In this document: one piece after another, positions 1-7,823 of the stretch | Numbering within the stretch: position 1 is the first letter of the stretch | Layout of the letters: every line of letters begins with the position of its first letter | DNA from: a bacterium | Lineage (GTDB): Bacteria > Eremiobacterota > Eremiobacteria > Baltobacterales > Baltobacteraceae | Assembly: GCA_021784715.1 (NCBI GenBank) | Contig: JAJYHP010000059.1 | Location: forward strand, 1-13,526 | DNA length: 13,526 nt | Direction: 5' to 3' | Program-made: the position numbers and the translations under genes | Notes under the pieces: generated by a model | What the model was told of the DNA's origin: nothing | The model's input: only the letters and a program-made list of their open reading frames with translations | The model's database searches: none

Positions 1-2
1 GC

Positions 3-272
3 GGACGCACGTTTACCTTTACCGCAAACGAACAGCAGTTCTACGCGAGCAAGGGCTTCACGAATAAGCCGAGCCGTTGCGCCGATTGTCGCGCCGCCCG
101 TAAGGCGAGCGGCGGCCGTGGCGGAAATGGCGGCGGCGGTGGTGCCCGCCGTGAAATGTTCAAAGCGACCTGCAGCCAGTGCGGCGGCGTCGCCGAAGTC
201 CCGTTCCAACCACGTGGCGATAAACCGGTCTACTGCCGCGACTGCTTCGCGTCGCGCCCTAGTTACCGCTAG
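3..272 (+). CDS. Zinc-ribbon protein with CxxC-x17-CxxC domain, C-terminal part
   Basis: The frame is open from the window edge and ends with TAG at 270-272, giving 89 residues; the N-terminus lies outside. The fragment begins in a pattern typical of the probable zinc-ribbon family: aromatic FTFT, then EQQFYASKGF, then a cysteine pair RCADCR (residues 26 and 29). The matching first CxxC pair should lie just upstream of the window. A glycine-rich linker (about residues 37-47) follows, and then a second motif, CSQC, 17 residues, CRDC (cysteines 57, 60, 78, 81), with the characteristic VPFQPRGDKPVYC core. The protein therefore probably binds two zinc ions. Its molecular role is not known to me; nucleic-acid or protein binding is an inference from zinc ribbons in general. 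It lies six bases upstream of the desaturase gene, so the two may share a transcript. Confidence 0.8.
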   Translation, partial: GRTFTFTANEQQFYASKGFTNKPSRCADCRAARKASGGRGGNGGGGGARREMFKATCSQCGGVAEVPFQPRGDKPVYCRDCFASRPSYR

Positions 273-278
273 GACAAT

Positions 279-1118
279 GTGACCGACCTCGTTCGGCGCC
301 GTATGAATCGCTTCGGACTCGCAGCGATTCATATCGGCGCGCTCGCGGTGTTCATCCCCGGCGCGTTCCAATGGAGCGCCCTCGTGGTGGCCGCGATTAT
401 CGCTTACCTCACCGGTGCACTCGGTGTTACCCTCTTCTACCACCGAACGCTCACCCACCGCGGCTTGCGCTTGCGCAAACCTCTGGAATACGTGCTCGCA
501 ATTTTCGGCGCCCTCGCTCTGCAGGGCGACCCGATCCGTTGGGTCGCGACGCACCGCAAACATCATGCAAATGCCGACACCGCGAACGATCCGCACGGAA
601 TGGATCGCGGTTTTCGCTGGGCGCATATCCGTTGGATCTACAAGCACAACGATGCGATCCCGACCGAAGCGGAGATCGCGCGCTTTGCGCCCGACCTTTG
701 CGGGAGCCGCTTCTACCGCTTCCTCGAACGCACGCACGTCTACATGCAGTTAGCGCTCGCGCTCGTGCTGTTTGGGCTCGGCGGTTGGACCTGGGTCGTC
801 TGGGGAATCTTCGTTCGGCTCGTACTCGGCTATCACACGACCTGGTTGGTCAATAGCGCGGCGCACTCGTTAGGCTATCGCACGTACCGCACGAAAGATC
901 TTTCCACCAACTGTTGGTGGGTCGCCCTGCTCTCATGGGGTGAGGGATGGCACAACAACCACCACGCCTTTCCATTCTCGGCACGACACGGGCTTCGTTG
1001 GTTTGAATTCGACCCAACCTGGCTCAACGTGCGGTTTCTCGCCTTTTTAAGGCTCGCCGACCACATCAAGATCCCGGCATCGAGTTCGCTCGCCCGGAAC
1101 CTCCAGCCGGAACCTTAG
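279..1118 (+). CDS. Membrane fatty-acyl desaturase (delta-9 / stearoyl-CoA desaturase family)
   Basis: This 279-residue protein has the di-iron histidine boxes of acyl-CoA desaturases: HRTLTH (55-60), HRKHH (92-96) and HNNHH (225-229). It also has NSAAH (192-196), which matches the additional Asn/His metal ligands of the stearoyl-CoA desaturase fold. Hydrophobic segments at about 15-50, 70-82, 155-178 and 180-192 place it in the membrane. The family inserts a cis double bond into saturated acyl chains, using O2 and an electron donor such as ferredoxin or cytochrome b5. No donor domain is fused here. The GTG start at 279 is preferred because AGGA lies just upstream (271-274); ATG at 303 is an alternative giving a protein eight residues shorter. 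Length is normal for the short bacterial form. Its stop codon overlaps that of the convergent purF gene. Substrate and double-bond position cannot be read from sequence. Confidence 0.9.
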   Translation: MTDLVRRRMNRFGLAAIHIGALAVFIPGAFQWSALVVAAIIAYLTGALGVTLFYHRTLTHRGLRLRKPLEYVLAIFGALALQGDPIRWVATHRKHHANADTANDPHGMDRGFRWAHIRWIYKHNDAIPTEAEIARFAPDLCGSRFYRFLERTHVYMQLALALVLFGLGGWTWVVWGIFVRLVLGYHTTWLVNSAAHSLGYRTYRTKDLSTNCWWVALLSWGEGWHNNHHAFPFSARHGLRWFEFDPTWLNVRFLAFLRLADHIKIPASSSLARNLQPEP

Positions 1119-2494
1119 GAGCGCGTCAGCGCATGCGGAGCACGCTCGTGCTCCGCGGGCTCGGTCGGATAGACGCCGGTCAGGCATCCCAGACACATCT
1201 CTTCCCGCTTGCGCCCGGTCGATTCGATCAGCCCGTCGAGCGAGAGATAACCAAGCGAATCCGCACCGGTCTTCGCGCGAATCTCATCGACGCTATAGTT
1301 TGCGGCGATGAGCTCGTCGTAGCTCGCCATATCGACGCCGAGATAGCAGGGGTGGAGGATCGGCGGTGAGGTGATCCGCAGATGTACCTCGCGCGCACCC
1401 GCTTCCCGCAACAGCGCGACGATGCGCGGCGTCGTCGTACCACGCACGATGGAATCGTCAACGACGACGACGCGCTGCCCGCGCAGATTTTCGACGACCG
1501 GGTTAAATTTCAAGTGTACGCCGCGCGAGCGCATCGATTGATCGGGGCTAATGAAGGTCCGTCCGATATAACGATTCTTTATGAGCCCCTCAACGTAGGG
1601 CAGCCCGCTCTCGGTGGCATAGCCGATGCCGCCCGGCACCGCGGAATCGGGAACGGCCATCACGCAGTCGGCTTCGACGGGATGCTCGCGCGCGAGCCGT
1701 TTTCCCATTTCGTGTCGCGCCATATAAATCGAGCGATTGTCGAGCTTCGAATCCGGTCGCGCGAAATAGATATATTCAAACATGCACAGCGCGGGGAACT
1801 CATCGCGCACGTGAACGTGGTGCGAGGTAATACCCTCGCGGGTAACGTGCACGATCTCTCCCGCCTCGACTTCGCGCAGGTAACGGGCTCCGACCGTCGC
1901 CAGCGCACAGGATTCGCTGGCGACGACGTAGCCGCCGTCGTCGAAGGTCCCCAGACAGAGCGGTCGTACGCCCCACGGGTCGCGAAAGGCAAAGAGCTCG
2001 CTCTCCGAGCAAAGCGCGATCGAATAGGCGCCGCGCGCCTTCTGCATCGCCGCTTCGATCCGTTCGATCATCGTTCCGGAGCTCTCGACGATGAGCTTCG
2101 CGAGGACCTCGGTATCCGAGGATGCCTGCATCACCGTTCCGGCCGGCAGTTCCGCGCGCAGTTCGTCCGTATTGGTGAGATTGCCGTTATGCGCTAATGC
2201 GAATTCGCCGATATCGGTGCGTTCGAGCAGGGGTTGTGCGTTGACGACCACCGAGGAGCCGGTCGTCGAGTAGCGCGTATGCCCGACCGCGAGATGGCCA
2301 CTGAGCTGGGCGAGGATCTCTTCATCGAAGATCGCCCCAAGTAGACCCATCTCCTTATGCGATCGGAGCGTGCCGCCATCCCCGGCGGCGATGCCGGCCG
2401 ATTCTTGGCCGCGATGCTGAAGCGCGTAGAGGCCGAAATAGGCGAGCCGCGCCGCATCACGACCTGGGGCGAAGAGACCGACGATCCCGCACAC
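1115..2494 (-). CDS. purF: Amidophosphoribosyltransferase (glutamine PRPP amidotransferase)
   Basis: PurF catalyses the committed step of purine synthesis: PRPP plus glutamine gives 5-phosphoribosylamine. The 459-residue protein starts with the MCGIVG motif, so Cys2 is the N-terminal nucleophile of the glutaminase domain (about 1-230). HNGNLTN (102-108) and the SSDTEV segment (125-130) are typical. The phosphoribosyltransferase domain has the PRPP loop VVVVDDSIVRGTTT (about 342-355). Cysteines 237, 383, 434 and 437 (the last two in CLGC) match the four ligands of the [4Fe-4S] cluster in the Bacillus-type enzyme, so an oxygen-sensitive cluster is predicted. The start is GTG; it is fixed by the need for Cys at position 2. 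The upstream Bax-inhibitor gene ends nine bases before it and no clear ribosome-binding site is visible, so translation may depend on coupling. The family is feedback-inhibited by purine nucleotides. Confidence 0.97.
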   Translation of the reverse strand: MCGIVGLFAPGRDAARLAYFGLYALQHRGQESAGIAAGDGGTLRSHKEMGLLGAIFDEEILAQLSGHLAVGHTRYSTTGSSVVVNAQPLLERTDIGEFALAHNGNLTNTDELRAELPAGTVMQASSDTEVLAKLIVESSGTMIERIEAAMQKARGAYSIALCSESELFAFRDPWGVRPLCLGTFDDGGYVVASESCALATVGARYLREVEAGEIVHVTREGITSHHVHVRDEFPALCMFEYIYFARPDSKLDNRSIYMARHEMGKRLAREHPVEADCVMAVPDSAVPGGIGYATESGLPYVEGLIKNRYIGRTFISPDQSMRSRGVHLKFNPVVENLRGQRVVVVDDSIVRGTTTPRIVALLREAGAREVHLRITSPPILHPCYLGVDMASYDELIAANYSVDEIRAKTGADSLGYLSLDGLIESTGRKREEMCLGCLTGVYPTEPAEHERAPHALTRS

Positions 2495-2503
2495 GTTTGG
2501 TCG

Positions 2504-3166
2504 CTAATCGTTTGAGCGGCGGCCGCCGAAGATTTGCAACAACGCAAGAAAGATGTTGATCGCGTCGAGATAGATGCTAATTGCGAGCATCACCGCACTC
2601 GATCCGCTCCCACCGGCGCGAATACGCGCGAAATCGGCGAGCGTTAGCCCTGCAAAGATAACGAGAACCACCCACGATATCGCGGTCGGCGAGACGAAAT
2701 GGATAAAGATCGAAACGATACCGATCAGGATGATCGCGATGAGCGCCATCATCAGCACGCCGTAGAGTCGCCGAAAATCGAAGGTCGTCGCATAGACGAT
2801 CGCGCCGAGTCCGAGCATCCCAAGCCCGGTGGTGAGCGCCGCGTTCATCACGACGCTCGGCCCGTCGATGTGCGCGTAGTACGCGATCGTCGGCGCTATG
2901 CCGATACCTTCGAGAAACGTAAACACGTAGAACAACATGAGCGCTACGGGCTCGTTCGCGCTCATTCGCCCGATGGCGAAGAGCAGCACGAAGCCGGCGA
3001 TCAAGGCGCCGAAAGAGAGAAAGCTCGGCGCCATGTCGCGGAAGAGATACGTTGCAAGCGCCGTGATACAGAGCCCGAGCCCCGTGATCCCGAGCACTTG
3101 GCTCAGGAGCGCCGGCGTCGACGTCGTTGCCCCGTATGGGGCGGTCGGTTGTAAGCGGTAGTTCAT
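2504..3166 (-). CDS. Bax inhibitor-1 / TMBIM family membrane protein (YetJ/YbhL-like)
   Basis: This 220-residue, strongly hydrophobic protein has about seven membrane segments (roughly 22-42, 48-68, 74-96, 104-127, 134-157, 162-180 and 190-213). The C-terminal stretch SIYLDAINIFLALLQIFG is the signature end of the Bax-inhibitor-1 family. Two aspartates, D178 in the penultimate helix (TLADFARI) and D201 in the last helix (IYLDAIN), lie about 23 residues apart. They correspond to the paired aspartates of Bacillus YetJ that form a pH-sensitive latch for calcium leak. A calcium- or proton-linked leak role is thus likely but unproven. The start is ATG, preceded by AGAGAG six to seven bases upstream, which can act as ribosome-binding site. 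The gene diverges from the ClC gene and lies nine bases upstream of purF, so purF may be transcribed from this gene's promoter. Confidence 0.88.
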   Translation of the reverse strand: MNYRLQPTAPYGATTSTPALLSQVLGITGLGLCITALATYLFRDMAPSFLSFGALIAGFVLLFAIGRMSANEPVALMLFYVFTFLEGIGIAPTIAYYAHIDGPSVVMNAALTTGLGMLGLGAIVYATTFDFRRLYGVLMMALIAIILIGIVSIFIHFVSPTAISWVVLVIFAGLTLADFARIRAGGSGSSAVMLAISIYLDAINIFLALLQIFGGRRSND

Positions 3167-3252
3167 CGCTCTCTATAATCGCTCATGGGTGCGTTAAGGT
3201 TCCCTTCACCTTGCAGCCCCCCTGCCGATTGCAACGAACGGGTTGCGGCGCA
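3167..3252. promoter_or_regulatory. Divergent intergenic region with candidate promoter and small inverted repeat
   Basis: This is the only true intergenic space in the window, between the starts of the Bax-inhibitor gene (leftward) and the ClC gene (rightward). On the + strand, TATAAT at 3174-3179 matches the consensus -10 box; the best -35 candidate is a weak TTGTAA at 3149-3154 with a 19-base spacer. On the - strand the same bases read ATTATA, and GATTATAG could serve the leftward gene, though very close to its start. An inverted repeat AAGGT (3196-3200) / ACCTT (3208-3212) with a seven-base spacer could be an operator. All of this is pattern reading; no known regulator site was recognised. 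Confidence 0.3.
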
Positions 3253-5016
3253 GTGATTTCGGTGCTGACGAACGAACGAATATGCGTGCGATTTGCGTTC
3301 GAACCGAAGGGGACCGCCTACGTCTTACGGGTCGGGCGCTTTTCGGTTTCTCAGAGCGCCTTTATGATCGCCGCGGCGGTTCTGGTCGGGGTCGGCGGGG
3401 GTCTCGGTGCCGTCCTCTTCCGAGAGATGATCGCCGGCGCGGGCTGGCTGGCGTTCGGTCGGCTGCTCCCGTTCTTCGAGGCACATCTCGGCCCGATCGG
3501 CCTCGTTCTTCTTTTGGCGATCGGCGGCAGCATCGCCGCATACATCACCGTGCGCTTTGCGCCCGAAGCAAAAGGGCACGGCGTTCCGGAGGTCATGGAA
3601 GCGGTCGCGCTCCGCGGCGGGGTCATGAGGCCGCGCATCATCGCCATCAAGTCGATTGCTTCTGCGACCTCGATCGGTTTTGGCGGCAGTTGCGGACGCG
3701 AGGGACCGATCGTGCAGATCGGTTCGGCGATCGGCTCGGTGCTCGGCCAGGTCACGAAGGCCCCTGCCTCGGTCGTCCGGACGCTCGTGGCGTGCGGTGC
3801 GGCCGCGGGTATCTCGGCGACCTTTAATGCCCCGATCGGCGGGGTGTTCTTCGCTGCCGAAGTGATCCTCGGCGAGTTCGCCCCGCGTTCGTTCGCGGCG
3901 ATCGTCGTCGCCTCGGTGATCTCGGCCGTGATCGGGCGCGCGTTCTTGGGCAATCATCCGTCGTTTAATGCCGCCGGCTTCCAACTCGTCTCGCCGTGGG
4001 AATTGCTGCTCTACGGCGTGCTCGGCGTTCTGGCGGCAGTGTGGGCGACCGGATTCGTGAAGTTACTGTACGCCGTCGAGGATCGCTTCGAGGCCGTGGG
4101 GCTCCCCGCTTGGGCGAAGGGGGCAATCGGTTTCGCGTGTGTCGGGGCGATCGGCATCTGGTTCCCACAGGTCTTCGGCGTCGGCTACGATTCGATTCAA
4201 CAAGTTCTCTACGAACATGTCGCCGCACCGCACGCGTTTCTTCTCGCAGCACTGAAGCCGCTGGCGACTTCGTTGACGCTCGGAAGCGGCGGCTCCGGCG
4301 GCGTCTTTGCCCCATCGCTCTTTATCGGCGCCTTTCTCGGCGATGGATACGGACGTATCGTTCACGCGCTCTTCCCGCTCTGGACCGGGCCGGCGGCGGC
4401 CTACGGCCTCGTTGCGATGGCCGCGCTCTTCGCCGCAGCGGCGGAGGCGCCGATCACCGCGATCATGATCGTGTTCGAGATGTCGAGCGACTACACGATC
4501 ATCCTCCCGTTGATGGTGACCGTCGTCATCGCATCGCTGCTCGGTCGCCGCTTACTCGGGGCGACCGTCTACGAACAGAAGCTTCTCCGCCGCGGCATCG
4601 ATTGGAAGAAGGCTCGCCATCCCGGCTTCTTTTCTCGCCTTACCGTCGCCGCATACACGCGCAGGGCGCCGGTTATCGCGCAGGCCGACGGAACGATCGC
4701 CGATGCGATCGATGAGGATCGCGACGAGAACGAACTCGCGATCCCCGTTTGCGATGGAGAGCGGTTCGTCGGGGTCGTGACCGCGCTCGATCTCGCCCGC
4801 GCGGCGGCCGAACGGCGTGGAGCCGAGCCGCTGCGTTCGATCCTGCATCTACACCCTGGTGCGCTCGCACCAACCGACACGCTCGACCGCGCGGCCGAAC
4901 TGATGGCCGAGAACGACACGCCGTTGCTTCCCGTGCTCGGCGAGAACGGGATACTCGTCGGAATCCTCACGCGGCGCGATCTGCTGCTTGCTTATCGCAG
5001 TGCCGGAAACGGCTAA
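3253..5016 (+). CDS. ClC family chloride channel/transporter with two C-terminal CBS domains
   Basis: The protein has the ClC membrane fold followed by a CBS pair. Numbering from the GTG at 3253 (587 residues), the pore motifs are GHGVP (108-112, usually GSGIP), GREGP with the gating glutamate (148-152), GGVFAPSLF (349-357) and the pore tyrosine in ATVYEQKL (Y440). Two CBS domains occupy about 470-580 and in this family bind adenine nucleotides. At the site of the internal proton glutamate of E. coli ClC (the second E of its EEM) this protein has valine (FFAAEVILGE), so proton coupling may be absent. The frame is open upstream to an ATG at 3127, but that start would overlap the divergent gene's coding region and add an unconserved tail. 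GTG at 3253, 3262 or 3286 are all possible starts, none with a clear ribosome-binding site. The stop codon overlaps that of convergent purD. Confidence 0.93.
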   Translation: MISVLTNERICVRFAFEPKGTAYVLRVGRFSVSQSAFMIAAAVLVGVGGGLGAVLFREMIAGAGWLAFGRLLPFFEAHLGPIGLVLLLAIGGSIAAYITVRFAPEAKGHGVPEVMEAVALRGGVMRPRIIAIKSIASATSIGFGGSCGREGPIVQIGSAIGSVLGQVTKAPASVVRTLVACGAAAGISATFNAPIGGVFFAAEVILGEFAPRSFAAIVVASVISAVIGRAFLGNHPSFNAAGFQLVSPWELLLYGVLGVLAAVWATGFVKLLYAVEDRFEAVGLPAWAKGAIGFACVGAIGIWFPQVFGVGYDSIQQVLYEHVAAPHAFLLAALKPLATSLTLGSGGSGGVFAPSLFIGAFLGDGYGRIVHALFPLWTGPAAAYGLVAMAALFAAAAEAPITAIMIVFEMSSDYTIILPLMVTVVIASLLGRRLLGATVYEQKLLRRGIDWKKARHPGFFSRLTVAAYTRRAPVIAQADGTIADAIDEDRDENELAIPVCDGERFVGVVTALDLARAAAERRGAEPLRSILHLHPGALAPTDTLDRAAELMAENDTPLLPVLGENGILVGILTRRDLLLAYRSAGNG

Positions 5017-6284
5017 AACTGCGCGATATCGGTGCGGAACGTGAGGTTCGCGTCGCCGAAGCGTTCGCGGAGCATGCGCACGCCCTCGTAAGCGCGCCCG
5101 CGCGCTTCTTCGAGCGTCGCGCCGACGGCGCTCACCGTGAGAACGCGTCCGCCCGGACTGCTGACCGCGCCGTCGACGAGTTGCGATGCGCCCCAAAAGA
5201 GCTGCACCCCGTCGGGTAGCGGCACCTGCGCGGGCAGGTCGGTGACCGGCGTGCTCTCGATCGGATAGCGCGAGCTCGCCAGCACGACCCCGACGCACGC
5301 TTCGGGATTGACGCGAGCGACGGAGAGATCGAGCGCCCCGTCGGCACAGGATTTCAGCAATGCTGCAAAATCACCGCCGATGCGTGGGAGAATCGCCTGC
5401 GTCTCGGGATCGCCGAAACGCACGTTGAACTCGATGACCTTCGGCCCGTCCGCACACCACATCAGACCCGCATAGAGAACGCCGACGTAGCGTTCGTTTT
5501 CGGCGGCCAATCCGCGTAGCATCGGTGCAAAGATCTGCTCGCGTACGGTATCCATGTACCCGTCGGGGAAACCGTGCGGCGGAGAATACGCGCCCATTCC
5601 GCCGGTATTGGGCCCGGTGTCACCATCGCCGGCGCGTTTATAATCGCACGCGGCGATAAACGGCATCATCGCGCGCCCGTCGCAGAGGGCAAAGACCGAG
5701 AGTTCACGCCCCACCAGTCGCTCTTCGAGAACGATGTCGGATCCGCCGCCGGGAATCGCTCGTTCGCCGTACCAGCGCGCCAGCAATGCTTCCGCTTCCG
5801 ATGGCCCCGAGGTAACGACAACCCCTTTGCCGGCGGCCAACCCATCGGCTTTGACGACGACACCGCGTTCGCCCCACGATGCGAGCACTTTGCGCGCCGT
5901 TTCGAGGGTATGCACGACTGCGTACCGTGCGGTCGGGACGCCGTTGCGCTCCATGAAACGCTTTGCGAAACTCTTCGAGCTCTCGAGTCGCCCGATCGAA
6001 CGACTCGGTCCGAAGACGGAGAGGCCGACTTCGCGCGCTCGATCGGCGACTCCGGCGGCGATCGCCGTCTCGGGCCCGATGACGACGAGATCGATACGTT
6101 CTTCAAGTGCGCGTTGCGCGATCGCTTTTGCATCGGTCACCGCGATATTCCAATTCGCCCCGTAGAGCGAGGTCCCGGCATTTCCCGGCGCGGTGAAAAG
6201 CGCCTCGCAGGAGGGCGATTCCGCGATGCGCCGTCCGAGCGCATCCTCACGAGCTCCGTTGCCGATGACAAGTATCCGCATCAT
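5013..6284 (-). CDS. purD: Phosphoribosylamine-glycine ligase (GAR synthetase)
   Basis: PurD joins 5-phosphoribosylamine, made by PurF, to glycine using ATP. The 423-residue protein has the expected length and ATP-grasp layout: N-domain starting RILVIGNG, ATP-grasp region with VVKADGLAAGKGVVV, the signature DTGPNTGGMGAYSPP, the metal-binding IEFNVRFGDPETQ, and a C-terminal domain with SPGGRVLTVSAVG. One oddity is that the usually invariant GREHA near the N-terminus reads GAREDA, with Asp for His (codon GAT; one base from CAT). The start is ATG at 6284, whose ATGA overlaps the guaA stop codon; a second ATG follows directly at 6281. GGAG at the end of guaA sits at suitable distance from both. 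It is the last gene of the leftward purine operon. An in-frame extension upstream to 6407 lies inside guaA and is not credible. Confidence 0.96.
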   Translation of the reverse strand: MMRILVIGNGAREDALGRRIAESPSCEALFTAPGNAGTSLYGANWNIAVTDAKAIAQRALEERIDLVVIGPETAIAAGVADRAREVGLSVFGPSRSIGRLESSKSFAKRFMERNGVPTARYAVVHTLETARKVLASWGERGVVVKADGLAAGKGVVVTSGPSEAEALLARWYGERAIPGGGSDIVLEERLVGRELSVFALCDGRAMMPFIAACDYKRAGDGDTGPNTGGMGAYSPPHGFPDGYMDTVREQIFAPMLRGLAAENERYVGVLYAGLMWCADGPKVIEFNVRFGDPETQAILPRIGGDFAALLKSCADGALDLSVARVNPEACVGVVLASSRYPIESTPVTDLPAQVPLPDGVQLFWGASQLVDGAVSSPGGRVLTVSAVGATLEEARGRAYEGVRMLRERFGDANLTFRTDIAQF

Positions 6285-7819
6285 TCCCACTCCACGGTTG
6301 CCGGCGGCTTCGAGGTAATGTCGTAGGCGATGCGATTGACGCCGGAAACCTCGTTGACGATCCGCGTTGAGATCCGAGCGAGCAGATCGTGCGGAAGGCG
6401 CGCCCAATCGGCGGTCATGCCGTCTTCGCTGACGATCGCCCGCACCGCGACGAGATTGGCGTAGGTGCGCCCGTCGCCCATGACGCCGACCGACTTCACC
6501 GGCGTCAGCACGGCGAAGTACTGCCAGGGGTGCGGATCGAGCGCCGTGCGGTCGATCTCCTCGCGCACGATCGCATCGGCCTCGCGAACGATCTTCAAGC
6601 GCTCCTCATCGACCGCTCCGATAATGCGAACCGCGAGGCCCGGGCCCGGAAAGGGCTGGCGTGCAACGATATGCTCGGGCAGGCCGAGCACGCGTCCGAG
6701 CGCGCGCACCTCGTCCTTGAAAAGCGAGCGCAGGGGCTCGACGAGAGCGAAATTCATATGTTCGGGGAGGCCACCGACGTTATGGTGCGATTTAATTTTA
6801 TGGCCGGCTTTGCTCTGCGGCGTCTTCGATTCGATGACGTCGGGATAGAGCGTTCCCTGAACGAGAAACCCGACATCGGAGAGCTTCGCCGCTTCTTCTT
6901 CGAATATCGCGATAAATTCGTGACCGATCAGAATCCGCTTGCGCTCGGGGTCCTCGACATCGGCGAGCTTCGAGCGAAAGCGTTCGGCGGCATCGACGTG
7001 GATAACGTTGAGGTGGAGAACGTCGCGAAATGCCGCCAACACCTCATGCGCTTCATTTTTCCGTAAAAGGCCGTGGTCGACGAAAATACAGGTGAGCTGT
7101 TCGCCGATCGCGCGAGCCACCAACGTCGCTGCAACGGCCGAATCGACACCGCCCGAGAGCGCACAGATGACGCGACGTCCTCCGACGCGCTCGCGGATCG
7201 CCGCGATGCTACTTTCCAGGAAGGAATCCATCGCCCAATTCGGAGCGAGCCCCGCGATCTCGCGGAGAAAATTCTCGATCAGTTTCTTTCCATACTCGGT
7301 GTGGACGACCTCGGGATGGAACTGCACGCCGACCATACGCCGCTTCTTACTGCCGATTGCGGCGATCGCGCATCGCGGCGTCGCCGCCAACGCCGAAAAG
7401 TCACCCGGTAATCGTTGCACCGAATCTCCGTGCGACATCCACACGCGCGATTGTTCCGGAAGCCCCGCGAGCAGCGGGTGCGTCGGATCGAGCACGCGCA
7501 ACGTCGCCGGCCCATATTCGGGGGCGCCGCCCGAGACCAACTCCGCGCCGACTTCACGCGCGATCAACTGCATGCCGTAACAGATCCCGAAAATCGGCAA
7601 CCCCGCGGAAAATACTGCAGGATCGCAGGTCGGTGCGCCCGCCGCAAGCGTACTCTCCGGGCCGCCGGAGAGTATGAGTGCCGAGGGGTCGAGCGCCAGG
7701 ATATCCTTCCACGGCCGATCGTACGGAACGATTTCGCAATAATAGCCCGCCTCGCGCACGCGCCGCGCGATCAATTGGCTGTACTGCGCTCCAAAATCGA
7801 GAATTACGACGGTCTTCAT
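6281..7819 (-). CDS. guaA: GMP synthase (glutamine-hydrolysing), single chain
   Basis: GuaA amidates XMP to GMP with ATP and glutamine. The 512-residue chain contains the class I amidotransferase domain (about 1-190) with Cys80 in FGICYGMQ and His168/Glu170 in VQFHPE. The ATP-pyrophosphatase domain follows with the P-loop SGGVDS (222-227), and the C-terminal dimerisation domain contains RQPFPGPGLAVR, the K-T-P-Q-S-K segment and the terminal ITSKPPATVEWE. All hallmark residues are present. A single fused chain is the bacterial and eukaryotic form; most archaea have two subunits, so this gene argues for a bacterial host although its operon neighbours are archaeal-type PurP. The ATG start lies four bases after the stop of the second purP-like gene. 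The best ribosome-binding site, GGAGGT, sits about 14 bases upstream, longer than usual. Confidence 0.97.
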   Translation of the reverse strand: MKTVVILDFGAQYSQLIARRVREAGYYCEIVPYDRPWKDILALDPSALILSGGPESTLAAGAPTCDPAVFSAGLPIFGICYGMQLIAREVGAELVSGGAPEYGPATLRVLDPTHPLLAGLPEQSRVWMSHGDSVQRLPGDFSALAATPRCAIAAIGSKKRRMVGVQFHPEVVHTEYGKKLIENFLREIAGLAPNWAMDSFLESSIAAIRERVGGRRVICALSGGVDSAVAATLVARAIGEQLTCIFVDHGLLRKNEAHEVLAAFRDVLHLNVIHVDAAERFRSKLADVEDPERKRILIGHEFIAIFEEEAAKLSDVGFLVQGTLYPDVIESKTPQSKAGHKIKSHHNVGGLPEHMNFALVEPLRSLFKDEVRALGRVLGLPEHIVARQPFPGPGLAVRIIGAVDEERLKIVREADAIVREEIDRTALDPHPWQYFAVLTPVKSVGVMGDGRTYANLVAVRAIVSEDGMTADWARLPHDLLARISTRIVNEVSGVNRIAYDITSKPPATVEWE

Positions 7820-7823
7820 ACGG

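Noticed and set aside
1382..2197. Long open frame of 271 codons on the + strand inside purF
   Set aside because: It is antisense to a certain gene, its translation is rich in Arg, His and Asp without domain features, and such frames are expected opposite GC-rich coding sequence.
3127..3252. Upstream in-frame extension of the ClC gene from ATG 3127
   Set aside because: It would overlap the divergent Bax-inhibitor coding region by 40 bases and precede the candidate promoter; the added residues do not resemble a ClC N-terminus.
5574..6326. Open frame of 250 codons on the + strand opposite purD
   Set aside because: It is a shadow of purD produced by third-position G+C bias; no recognisable motif, no ribosome-binding site.
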